Source: Ischnura elegans
Lineage: Eukaryota; Arthropoda; Insecta; Odonata; Coenagrionidae
Assembly: GCF_921293095.1 (NCBI RefSeq)
Contig: NC_060259.1
Location: 23,939,812-24,003,811 of the forward strand
Direction: 5' to 3'
Length of the DNA stretch: 64,000 bases
The position numbers and the translations under genes are program-made. The first letter of the stretch is position 1, and each line of letters opens with the position of its first letter. Of this stretch, positions 25,521 through 38,200 are shown piece by piece. The notes below the pieces were generated by a model. The model had not been told where the DNA came from. It did no database searches and worked only from the letters and a program-made list of their open reading frames with translations.

Positions 25521-28500
25521 AACCCTCACTTAAGTTAATAATTCAGAACTGTAACATACTTTGAAATTTGTTTAACAACCAGCATTATTATGTGCTTTCA
25601 AAAGATATTGGAATATGATTTATGATGACAGCAAATGTTAGTTAATTCAGTAAACCTAAAGGCGAGCTTCATAAGAACTATGTTTTTCAAGATAAATTTC
25701 ACAGAGAACTCGTGAGATTGTAACACTTAAATTAAACATATTTTTAAATGGAAAGAAAAATACACAAGCACAAAAATTACATTGTTACACACCTTATAAA
25801 TAATGAAATATTTAAAAGTAAACTCACTCGCTATCATGATTAGGAATCAAGAAATAGCTGAAGTTTGAAACCAAATGAGCTTACACCTCTTTTGCACTAG
25901 TGAATCAACGACAAATCATCATGATATAAAAATTATTCTAAACCTTTTCCTTAAATACTGCAAATTTGAGATGTACATACATGATTTCCCTTCATTATTC
26001 AAAACTGGACTAGTTTCCAAACTCAGCCATAGGAGTTGTTCTAAGATGCATCAGCCACAACACTTAAAACTGCTAAAACAAGATTGCTACAATGATGAAA
26101 TAAATATGAAGAAGGTATAACAAATACATAGTACCAAGTATATCCAATGTCTTAAAGTTTGCCACTTTGAACCTCATAAATTATGCACATAAATAAAATG
26201 AAAATACAAACTTATCAATTGTGTAAAACTAAGTTAACACTTGCAGAGATTCATGCAATTATCCAGATGCATAGCTATGCACCCAATTTTTATGTGCAAA
26301 ATTCCTCTTCCTTCTTTTTATGCCAGATTTTTTGGGATGCACCTTGAAAGCTAGAGAGAAACATGGATGGCCAAGGAAACATTCCCAAAGAGGAATTAAA
26401 AATTTAACTATTAATTCAATATCATGTACCATATAAATGAGAACTCTGTAATAAACTGTATTCAAGCGATTCAGTGAAACTTAAAACTTCATAAAACCAA
26501 GGGTAACAATTAATAAATAAACTGCCTTTTGGAAGAATACACATTGTATAAATAGCTACTCAAGCTGTAGTCTGGTCAAGGTATTTCCTCAAATTTACCC
26601 TACCACACAAGTGGAAAGAAATCATATGGAATGCCCAAGCATTTTACATTGACCACAAATTCTGGACTGTGACATCTTCACAAAACAACAAAACATCAAG
26701 TGCTTCAAATCTAAATAAGAAATAATAAAGTTAGTAACATCAAAAAGGATGTGAATTACAGGGGAATCATGGTAGAATTGGTAACAACTAAAAAAAGTAG
26801 ACAAGGTATAACAAAACCTAGGTATTGCCATAACTTTCGGAATGCAAAAAAATTTAACATTAAAAAGAGAGCAAAATTTCCAATTGAAACACAAATTTCA
26901 ATATCTTTCAACCCTAGACAGCTTACAAATTCAGGTCCAGCAAAATACTGTAACACTGTCAGAAGTCGTGATAGACATCCCAATAACAGAGCAGTTGAAT
27001 TCAAAGAAGTTTAACTAGGATGGCTATCATCCCTAGACAAAACACACCAATGTGCAAAATTCACAGCAGAAAAGTCACTTGCCTTCGACCTTCTCACCAA
27101 CAATGCATTTCCCCACACTTATCTAAAAAAAAGCTAGGACTACATTTACAAGTAGGAGTTATTTATTTTTTTGCTCATTATACAGATCCCAGACCAGACA
27201 AACGATTTTCAGAGAAAATTTTGCACATTTGCACATGGTTGTTAGTTTGCAACGAATGACTGCAAAAAGGCATAAAATTTTAAATAGGCAAGGGATGGCA
27301 CTGGACTTGTGTAAGGAAACTAAATACGTACGTGTGTAGGCTCAAAAACTAAAGATGGTTACACCCAAACTTTAGCGAGCAAAAAACTATGATCATCAGG
27401 CTTATATCAAATATCATATATTTAAGAATAGCTCACGTGAGAGGTGAATTATCAATTTTAAAAAAATATTAACAGAAATTAAAGTATAATGGAGTAGCTC
27501 CTTTCTGAGGGATTTAATGAATTATATAAATTTATAAATGTTTCACACTAAAGTTTGGCCTGCGTTTTTGTGGGCATCTTCAGGCATGAAGTTCCGATTC
27601 CTGTCTGCTAAATCTCTGGAGAAACTGTTGTGTGAAACATGAATCAAAGTGACGTAAATCCAGAGACAGAAGCTAAGCTTTTTGAACTGCTCTGTGGAAA
27701 CCTTCATTCAATACAAATGCTAATGTGGCTGACTAAGGCCTCACCACATACTCTTTTACACAGATGTGTGCATAGGTTTAGAGGAAATGATTTAGTTAAC
27801 TAGAATTATATACATTATTAGTCATCAAGACAAATTATGAGAAAGAGACATTGAAGCTAAGAAATTCCACATGGGTCAGTTCCATTTTTTTTTGTTTCGA
27901 TTCCGGTTCTTGTCCTGCCATAATTTCTTAGCCCTGGTTTCTGGTCCCTGCCCTTAATGTAGTTCATAAACACTGGTTTATTTTCAAAAGCTTAGACTAA
28001 TTTTTGCTAAGGTATCATGAAAACTGCCTCAAATAGTGCACAAAGTTACCTCACAAGTGATTGGATTCAGAACATCACTATTTAACGTGTGTTACGCAAA
28101 GTATGCTCAAGGCAAGTTTGCAAACTTATTTCTCCCAAATAATTTCAGGCTTTGGTTCCAATTTTGGTTCTAAGCTCAAGAAATGGTGGAATTGAGAACA
28201 TAACTGACCTATCCCATTAAAAAATTTTAGAGATGAAGATAAAAAATGAACACTTAGGCTACTCCATAGAGGGAATCATTTTTTGAAAAGTAAAAGCAAA
28301 AAATGTTGATACAAAGCAATTCAATGGAAGGAAAGAATTTAAAAAATAACAGTGTCTTCCTCTCAATACCATTTCATGAAATAATGAAAATAATTTCCTA
28401 AGAGCACTTTTCCATGGTTAATATAAGAGGATGGAACATCATATAGAAATATTCAAGATAGTCAATGTTCTCCTAAAATACATGCATATACAAATGATAT

Positions 28501-29410
28501 CTGGATGGAATGTTATGAAATAATGAAAGAAAAATAATCATCGATGGGAAAAATTCATGAGAAACATATTGAAGATAAATGGGAAGAGACACCTTTTGCA
28601 TACCTGTGTCATTTCCTAAAACCACCACATTTGCTAGTACCTATCTTTTCTGGGATTCCTAAAATAAAACATGCCACCTAAGAGCAACCATTTGAATGTA
28701 AACTAAATGAAAATCTCTGATATAAAACTGTAATAAAATTTATTCCTATCAATTACGTAATGAAAAAATGAATTTTGGTCATTATTCTTCAAAAGAAATT
28801 ATCTTTGTACCATAAGATGGCAGTGAGGCAGCTAACATGAAAAAATATGCAAATCAATTAAATAATAGGGTTGATGTAATAAGTAGAATTGAAAATGAAT
28901 CACTTAATGTGCCTCGCAATTACAAAGAGACCACAGTACTTAGAAATGAATGTGTTCAGGACACACGTGTCTCTACTTGCTCCTTGACAAAGGGACTATT
29001 TAACCATTTTACATGCATTCTTACCCCTACTTTGAATACCACTCTCTGCATTGATACTTCTGTCTAATGCTCAGGTTTCTTCTCTAATTCTTACTAAGCC
29101 TCATGTTTTGATTCAATCATTACACACCTTATATTGTTAACAACTAAGCCTTGATACACTCAACTGAACAAAGTTAATGACCATAAAAGCAAGCATTTCC
29201 TGCATGAACTTTTCCTTTAAAACTTTTATTTCAATCATCATTTAGCATCATAATTTCCACAGAGTAAGAAGAGAAGAACATGGGAAGTGCTAGAAAAATC
29301 TGATTCTGAGCTAAATTCATGAGCCAATGCACAAACAAGGGATTATATACACCATCATTCACATTGGCAATAAGATATAAGCACAAAAGAAAGAAATTAA
29401 CTCCAAAATA

Positions 29411-29650
29411 ATAATTTGGACTGACCAGGATGCGATCCCAGGTCTTCCAATTTCCAGTCAGGGCTAACACTAATTACACCTTCAAACTATCATTGGTGAA
29501 AACAAATCTCTTGATGGTTTGGATCAATCACTTCAGAAAATAGCTCTGACTAAGGATGGATTGGTAGTTTGGCTGCTAGCACACCAGACTTGAAACTAGG
29601 AGACTTGGGTTTCAACCCTGATCAAGTCAATTAGTATTTCTATCAAAGCA
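29411..29650. mobile_element. Two tRNA-like SINE fragments in opposite orientation
   Basis: On the minus strand (about 29411-29480), TTAGTGTTAGCCCTGAC is followed by GGGATCGCATCC, a B-box-like word. On the plus strand (about 29545-29650), GGATTGGTAGTTTGGCTGC is followed by GGGTTTCAACCC, again A-box- and B-box-like. Both look decayed, and the bodies after the B boxes match no other copy here. Confidence 0.4.
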
Positions 29651-30115
29651 TATTTCTTCTTTTGGTGTTTATATCTTTTCATGAGAATGTCATTTTTTTT
29701 AAACAAAATGAAAATTGGAGAAGCCCATTCAACTTTCTGATTTTTCATACCTTAGCCACTAATGCCTATCAATATCAAATTCTAATGAGCAAAAAATGTA
29801 GATAACTCCTCGCATTTCTCTTTACGTGACAAATACCATACCAGAGGTTAAGTAATGCCCAACAAAAATAAAAACTGAGGATATAAAAACAAAGAGGATT
29901 TCATACGCATTAAAACTGATACGCCGCATAAAAAAGTGTGAGCTCCTTTAATGGAGTATATTCAATGTTATAATGCTCTTGTGCTGGATTTTAGTGATGT
30001 AAGGAAAGATTCCCAATTCTCTTACCAAAAAAATGCTGTTTTTTTTTTTAATTTGAAAACCAAGGAATCATAATTGATTGCATCCTTCATACAAAGCAAG
30101 AAATGATGAAACTTT

Positions 30116-30510
30116 GGGGTTGCTCACTCAAACTCAAAATTCATAGAAAAAATTGGTAGATGGAAGGGGGAGATACTCTATGGCAAACAAAAAATCTTAC
30201 TCATTCAGCCATTCAATTATAGGTTTAAAGTAAAAAACATTAAAGTTGGCTGGTGCCCACTCTTCATAAGAGGGTAACGCCATTAGAGCTTCAATTCATT
30301 AAAATGTTCAGGGACAACCGATCATTGAGAGAAGGAATTGCTAACAAGAATGAAAAAAATAACATACCACACGAGGCTGATCTGAGGGAAGGATGAGTAT
30401 GGGAGAAGGAGTGATCTGCTTGACAGGAGTATGTGAAATCATCAACTTATCTGCCAATTTTTTGCCATGAATAGCTCAAGAAGTAGGAAACAGACCACAA
30501 AAAAAGAAAA
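30116..30510 (+). mobile_element. MITE family E, copy 1
   Basis: Starts GGGGTTGCTCACTCAAAC, like the left end of the copy at 41443. It then shares ordered blocks with the copies at 41443-41857 and 59930-60300 (TCATTCAGCCATTC, GCCCACT, CGCCATTAGAG, ACAACCGATCATTGAG, GTGATCTGCTTGACAGGA, ATAGCTCAAGAAGTAGG). The right terminus is blurred. Confidence 0.55.
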
Positions 30511-32021
30511 ACATGGGTCTCTTTCTTTTTTCATAGCTTTAACCAATGAGCCCAGAGTCCACCGAAAGTATCTAAAATGTAATATTTTAAACTTTACCAT
30601 TACACCTAAATGATTAGCATAGTCCTAAAATCTATAGGAATTTTATACCAAAAGTATAGACTAAAATAGAATATTTCATAATAAAACTTCATACTTTCTG
30701 CTATTTATTAGGTACATTTCAGATTAATACCTAATCAATAAAGTGGTAATGAGTCCCAGCAGCTGTCATTTCAAACCAACAACCATGCTGACTCAACTTG
30801 CTTCACTTGTAAAAAAAAGCACCAAGGTTTGCCATCCAAATTGGCTCAGATCATGTTGAGGCTTACTTTCCCCAACTCACATATTCAACATTCAAATGGG
30901 ACATGCAATATTCAAATTCACTGTTCCCTTTCAACATACCTACGTCACTCTTAGTAAAAGCATACATGTTTATAAATTTTTGTAGAACCGATGATAAAAT
31001 ACAATTAAAATGAAGGTATGACAGATATGAATAAAGATTAATTACATATGACAATGAGAACCAACCACAGAATAACTTAATACATAAAATAAAGAACTGC
31101 GAGGGCACAAGCCTTCCTTTCAACTGAAGGATACTTAACATTGCCACAAAAGTTCCCAAGGAGTCTTCTAGCCTGCACTAGAAAGGCATCCTTATCTTTT
31201 AGATTAAGAATGCCATACAAAATGTAGACCATGATGTCACGGCTCACACAATGCAGTAAATTTTGGCATGATTTAAATAAAAGCAATGCAAATCAAATGA
31301 CAATTATTAGCTTTGGTACAACATGAAATTACCACATTTTTTCATTATCTTGAGAAGGCCTACCACAGCCTATATAGGTCACAAGAAGTTATAATTAATA
31401 TATAACAATGGACCTAGAGAAATAATCACTCCATAATTCTTACAGATAAAATTTGCTCCACGAGCAGAACATATTTCAGTTAACCCATACTGGGTAGGCA
31501 CTCAAGCCTTTGATGAGAGACTTGTACGTTTTAATTTTGCCAATTCATTTAACATTAATGATCCAATTAGCTGACAAGGATACAGTCTCGTTCATCAAAT
31601 TATTTTAGGTGTATTGTCACACAATGCTTCAACCCACTGACTATCTTAATATGGATACTAGCATACAATGCATTTACAATCCACAAGGAATATTCATCTA
31701 ACCAGAGAGCAACAGGAATTAAAAAGACCTCCAGTTAATGAAAATGTTATTGAAATAAAACTATCTTTGTTGCTCAAATGAAACTCTCAACTCCTTACCA
31801 TTCACAGCAAACTCTTGAGCAGTCTTTTAAGTTATAACTACCAAAGTAATCTGAAAAAATAGGATAACCAAATTAGTGAGGATAAATAAGGTTGGTAACC
31901 CAGTTTCCACTGCTATAATCTTCAGGGAAATAAAACTTATGTAATTTCACAGGAATAATGCAGGGCAAAAATCATAATTTGCAAAGAAGCAGAGTAAAAA
32001 TTTTACACACCATTAACATAA

Positions 32022-32207
32022 CTATTGATCCTTAACACCATAGGGGTCTCCCACAAGATGCAAGAAGAGAAATGCAATCGCTAATAGACTGCTACCAATG
32101 AGATCTCCCATTGCAGTGAGGCATGGTATTGCAGAGTTGTCAGGGTCGATTTTTGATTTCCACATCCCATGAACCATGACATAGGCTGAATACAATAAGA
32201 TACCAAC
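32022..32207 (-). CDS. SLC41 terminal coding exon 8
   Basis: Acceptor TCTTTTTAG|GTTGGT, phase 0, 186 nt to TAG. Encodes [20 protein letters not shown], then [18 protein letters not shown] and [20 protein letters not shown] with KDQ before the stop. The DPDN-x-AIP-LTA-GDL motif mirrors exon 4, and the short tail after the last helix is usual for SLC41 proteins. Confidence 0.92.
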   Translation of the reverse strand, partial: VGILLYSAYVMVHGMWKSKIDPDNSAIPCLTAMGDLIGSSLLAIAFLFLHLVGDPYGVKDQ

Positions 32208-35200
32208 CTAAAAAGAAAATCGAGATTAAAATTACACATGCTCAATCACTCAAGGACAAAAGTTGAAGAATTATTTAAAAACTTATCGCCACTGAATAAA
32301 CTAAAAAATGCCATAGCAAAAGTACCTACACTCTCAACAAAAATCCAAAACAAGACGTAGTAACAAATACAGCAAATACAGATAAGGTCACATTCCAGAT
32401 TTTAAAAATGGCATCACTTGCACATACCTGGGGTATGAGTTCAGAGGGGAACATGTGGAGACCAAGAGAACTTTTAGCATTTTGCCAACTTCTTATGATC
32501 TCATTGGCTGCATTTTGCCAATATGTACACATTTACATGAACCTACATTCCTCACAATATTGAATGTGGGCGGAAATATATGAAATGAAATTTGCCAATT
32601 TCACCAGGAACCACGCATTAATAAGAGCAACAGATTAACAAAAAACTATACAATATTCCCATAGTTCTCATGAATTAATTTGTCCTAGATCAAGAGACCA
32701 AGCCATTTCAGCTATTTTCGTAAATTCATAGGTTGATTCACTAGAATGGACTCTGAGCTGCAGACAAGGAGTTCCCATGTAAATGGAACTGACCACCCTT
32801 TACCAAACATGTGTAATTCACATGGCCATGGCTTAGCCCTGGGTCTACTCCACCATAGTCAATCAAACCAAACTAAGGTTTAAATCAACAAAAGAGTTAA
32901 GTCACAGAGGGACTCAAATACAAAAACCAGAAGGGCATTGGCATTGAGTGGCACTGTAACAAAAAAAACTGAAGTGAGGGGTATGACGTATACTATCAAT
33001 GCAAGACCAAAAGAGCATAAAAATAAGAATGATGAAGAAACTTGGGAAAGACCTAGAAGGAGGGAAAAGACTAAGGATGGCTCCGTTCCATTTCCTTAAT
33101 GGTTTGGATTCCAACTCTGTTCATGGCATTGGTTCTTGGTTTCAGCTCATAGTCAAGCTTTTGTTTTCTTTGCTTAATTTCCACAAGCTATAACTCATTT
33201 CCGGTACAGTATTCCAATAATTACATTAAGTATTACAGGGGATCGTGTTAGTGAAGGTGGCTGGAGTATTGGCTTCTCACCTCCAGGACTAGGGTTCAAT
33301 TCCCGGCTGTAGCATAGATTTTTAAGTGGCAACCCTATTCTTACTTGAGTGCAGAGTGGAGGACATAACGAATGTAACACTCCATCTGTCAGATAGGAAA
33401 TTAAACCAAGGCTCCTTTACTGCCTTTTGTTAAGAGCAGGCTAATACCAACGCCGGATTTCTCCTCATCATACCCTCACCTCATTGTGCAAATTATCTAA
33501 GCTGTCCATCGCCTCTTCCAATCACAACACTAATACACTCAACTATGTCACGAGTGATTGGTTCCATAAAATCACTCTATTTAACACTAGGAATACCGGA
33601 CTTGACACCCCTCCTAGAACTACCAAATGGAGTCATTTTGACTCCTACCTTATAATTGTTTATTTTTCCAGTTTATCTATGTTTTTATTTATACATTGCT
33701 TTAGTTTATCATTATTGTTTATTATTGCATTATTTCAGACGTTATTTAAACAAAAAAATCATATTTTTTAAAATGCGAGTTTCGACTGTATTGCTTTGAA
33801 ATTCTTTTTTCCTACATGTTATGTTGTTTTTATAGGATTTTCACAGAGTAATTGGATAAAACAGCAAACATAGACATTTCAACACATTTTATCATCATGT
33901 TTGAATGATCAAAAATATTACCTAGGCTATATGGAAGTTGGGAAGATAATTAAATACAGCAAAAAAACTGCATTTGATAAGCCACTAATTTGGCTAAGGT
34001 GCTTTACAGTTCAAGACTTGTCGTTCATTGTCCACAGTTTCCCACAGAAATACTTTTGGCAGGTCGTACAATTCCAAACTGAGCGATTCTTTCTGCACTT
34101 TGGTATTGCCTGGAAATATTTTTTTGCAGAATCCCGTCAGAAGAATATGCAGCATTGGACACGCCACGCTTTTGTCGAGATCTAATTTGAGTATCAGCCG
34201 ACTCTGTATCGAGCTTTTTCAAAAGCGTCTTGCGCGAAATGTTTTAGGTAGTCTCCTTGTACACTGCCCATGAATACCTGCTAAGTCGGAAGTATTTTCC
34301 AACGAGTAGATAGGCCATCGCTGAGTATATGTTCTTGTGGTAATAATGTGATTTCATTTCTTTTGGTACTTCTCTTCGAATTATTTACCTTTCCCATAAT
34401 GCTAGAACCCTAGCTTTTTCGCTGTTCGGCGAGTTTGACTGAGGTAATGTAATTATCTACAGTAACATTTCAGCCTTTTTCAGAAACGTTTACATTAGTT
34501 TCAGTACTACTAAACGGCAATCTGCATGAAGTTAATAATCTTTTCCATCATTAGGGAAGGCATTTGCAAAATATTTGCTATCATTGTTAACAGCTAGCCA
34601 ATATTCATGGCCGTATTTGTCCGGCTTAGATGGAATGTACTGAGTAAAATACACCTGATTTTACTGGGGAGAATTCGTTCAACAACCGTGATGTATGGAC
34701 CAGGTTTTTAACAAGGAATGTAATTATCTGTGAATCTATCCTACACTCTTGAAAAGATGGCATAATTGACAGTTTTGAGCCGCTGGAATTGATTAGATTT
34801 CTCATCAAATCTTAGATAATGCAAAATTTTTACAAACCGGTTCCCAGTCGTTCATTTTAGATAATGGTATTCCCCAGTCGTTTGACCAAATACTTGCAAT
34901 AGAGAGATCATTTGTACCTCATATTCAATGGCATAAAATATGGCTATACATGCATCTAGCTCCCCACCGAAAAGAGTAAAATCTTCATAATTTTGTTTGC
35001 GTGCTTCCACAATTTTACATCACTTTATGTGAGTCAGTTTACACGAATCGATAAATAATTGTGGATAATATCTTTGTTTTGTAACTCCTTATGAAAGGGA
35101 AAGTAAATGTAAATTACTGCATGTCTTTTGCACGTATTATGTCTGAATCTTCAGACTAGCTAGAAACGTTGTGAGGAATAAAATCTTTGACTTCGTCAGA

Positions 35201-38200
35201 GACGAAATGATGTTCCTTTTTGCATTCCGATTTACCTTCCGGTATAGAATGCAACATAGAAAGGACTTCACGCATTAGCCTACTTCTTCTGGTCATACTG
35301 CTAGTCAGGAAAAATGAAAGCCTTACTTCACTAGAGTTCTGCAGTCCATTCCAGAGTTCACTGGATTTACTAATGCGAAGGACAGCGCACGATTTTCCTG
35401 TGCGGCGCGCGACAGCCAGCGCTGTCAGAGCCGACAATGCTAGGACAATAACTTTATTTCATTCTACTGATTTATTTTCCTGGTTCATCCTTGTATCAAT
35501 GGAAGGATACAAAGGTAATATTTCAGGTTTGAAAATGAACTTCCACAAGATCAAGGGTGAAATAAAAGCGCTGCAGTGCAATACTGTGTAACAGTATTGA
35601 GCTGTAGCGAGCCTGATAGGCGGGGAGAAGGGAGGGGTAAGGGATGAGGGCAAGACACGGCGGCTTCTAAACACATGAATTTGAAAATGCTCATTATGAA
35701 TAGCATATTCACCACTTTATCGCAGGATAAAATTATATCAGGACATTCATATGGTTTGTAGTTCCATACACGGACCCATAAAATTAGAAATGCCTTTAAA
35801 TTCTCGCAAATATTGGCCTGAAAGCGAAATAATTATGTATTTAAGCCATCGGTTGATTTAAATTAATTAGTAACATAAGAAGAAATAAACTCTTGAACAA
35901 ATATTACTATTTGGCGAAAAGACGAGCAAAATACAATAGGGAGTCAAAATGACTCCCTTTGGTAGTCGAAGGTAAATTTTAAAAAAGAAGTACTATTTTA
36001 CTTTCTAGAACTATTTTGATCGCAAAGTTTTATTTCATGTCAAAAATGAATAAAAGTCACGGAATTTCAGCCCGGAATTTGGAAAATTTTAGTCAGGGCA
36101 GAGAAATAAAAATCGCGAGGAGTCAAAATGACTCCATCGGTAGTTCTAGTGTTAAAGTATATGATGAAATTATGCTGGAAAATAGTTTTCACACTGTTTT
36201 TGCACAAATTATTTTGGTTAACAATTTAATTTGACATTGGTTCTGATGCGGAGCTAACCATGGACTGGCTAGGTACCTTTATGCCTGTTCTGTTGCTTCC
36301 ACCTTCAAACCAAGATTCACAGGGACATGGGAGTATGACTGCTGGTACACTCAAATGGATAGAGCATGCTAAAATGTCCATATGCCACTCATTTTCCTGC
36401 AAAACTGCAGCAAGCAAGTACACAGCAATAAATTATGGTGTTAATGTGATTTGACCGTTCTTTAAGTATTTGTGTCTGACTCTTTGGGATTACAGGGAAA
36501 TTATGACAGGCTGATTCATAACTTAAGAAAAAGGATTGTACAATGATTAAAGAATTATTGGCATATATTTTCAATTAAATTATTATCAATAAATATAAAA
36601 GAGATGCCTGTTCGTTCACCCTTGTTGTTTCAATACTCATCCAAAGATTGATACCAAAGTTAGTACGTACATGCATCTCATGCTTCCAAACCATGAACTG
36701 TTATATTTGGTTGTGTCCGACGCGTCTTTTGCATCGCTTTCTCATTACAGTTTGTTACGTCACGTCACACAACTTCTGTGATTGGACATCCTCACACGTA
36801 GGCACACCTCTTGACATGCTCAAAGAGGAAACATTAAAAACTTGTATGAACATGGAAGCCAAGGTCCAAGTTACACACTTCTCTGGGTACTATCCTTCCT
36901 AAGCAACACCTATTAATAAACCTCATCAACTCCATAGGCTGATTTTAGTCTACTACTGTAAAAAGCAGCCAATATGTTCCCTCCCTCCCACCATCCCACC
37001 TTAACCAATGAGCTAAGCAATCATTACCCAACACACAGCACTTTCTCCAGCCACCTTGTGCACTTGCATGCCCAAGCAAGGGAAAAAGTACTTTGGAACC
37101 CAACATATTTGATGTTTTTGAGGGCATGCGAGCCCATGGCAAGAAAGAGGGAGAGGGCAACACCACAAAAAAAGTCTGTCAGTATTTTACCTTCCGAGTA
37201 TGAACACAGAGATACATAAGTCAGTCAGTATTTTCATACAACATTCCCTTTCCCCCTCTGACGAGCCCAAGCCACAAAAAGTTCTTACGCTACTGGCTCT
37301 ATCTGGCTTGCCTATTCAAGATTCTGAAGAGGAGAATCAAGGGACAAATGGGATAGAATACCAATGTGAAAAGTATCACAGCCTTGCCACTGACTGGGTC
37401 GGTTGAAAACCTTTGCCTTAAAATAGTGAATTTATAAGTGCATCTGAAGATACCAAAGCTATGTTATGCTAAGCATTTACCTGCAAAACTGCAGCAAGCA
37501 AGTACACAGTAATAAATAATGGTGTTAATGTGATTTGACCATTCTTTATGTAGTCAATTGCATAGATGAAAATCAGCTGCCCAGGAATTACCATAGCCAT
37601 CAACACCTGAGTTGTTCTTGCATGTATACCTGAATAAAAAATGAAGCATACAATTAAAATAGTCTCCCAAATGCATCCCCTCCCCTATAGAAACATTTAT
37701 AGCCTAGACAATATGATTACTGATTTTAAACAGTATGTACAGTGGAACCCCGATCTATCGTTCCCGCATTGATCATTTTCCCGCGTTCATCGCTCGCCGT
37801 TCCTGGTCCCAAATAAAGTTTCATACAGACAATGTAATTTTTTCCTGCATTTATTGTTCCCTGAAGTATCATTTTCCTGCATTGATCGTTTGAAGATCGC
37901 AGTCCTGGGGCATAATTTTCCCGCATTCATTGTTTGATGAAAATGAGATGAAATATATACCATGTGTCATTTATGGCTAATTAGGAAAGGCACATAATTT
38001 GAATCTTCCCCAGGAGATAGAACTGCCATAGGAAGAAGCTCAGTGCCGTGGGAAAGTAACATTAGCACATTTCCCAAGATCCGTTATCCCCCTCCACTCA
38101 GCACTCACCACCCCCCCTGACACTTTTCTCTTTTCCAAAAGCAAACAACAGCACACACAGGGATCAAATTACAACAACCTTAGGTTTGAAAAAAATATCA

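Larger units (their letters stand above)
18168..32021. other. Exon-free stretch downstream of SLC41
   Basis: About 13.8 kb with no recognisable exon or transposase on either strand. It contains only short open frames, old SINE pieces (25.2 and 29.4-29.6 kb), a small inverted repeat (21865-21994) and one MITE copy (30.1-30.5 kb). It could include a long SLC41 3'UTR: minus-strand AATAAA hexamers exist (for example near 18743-18748), but none stands out close to the stop codon. TE density is lower here than in the introns. Confidence 0.4.
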
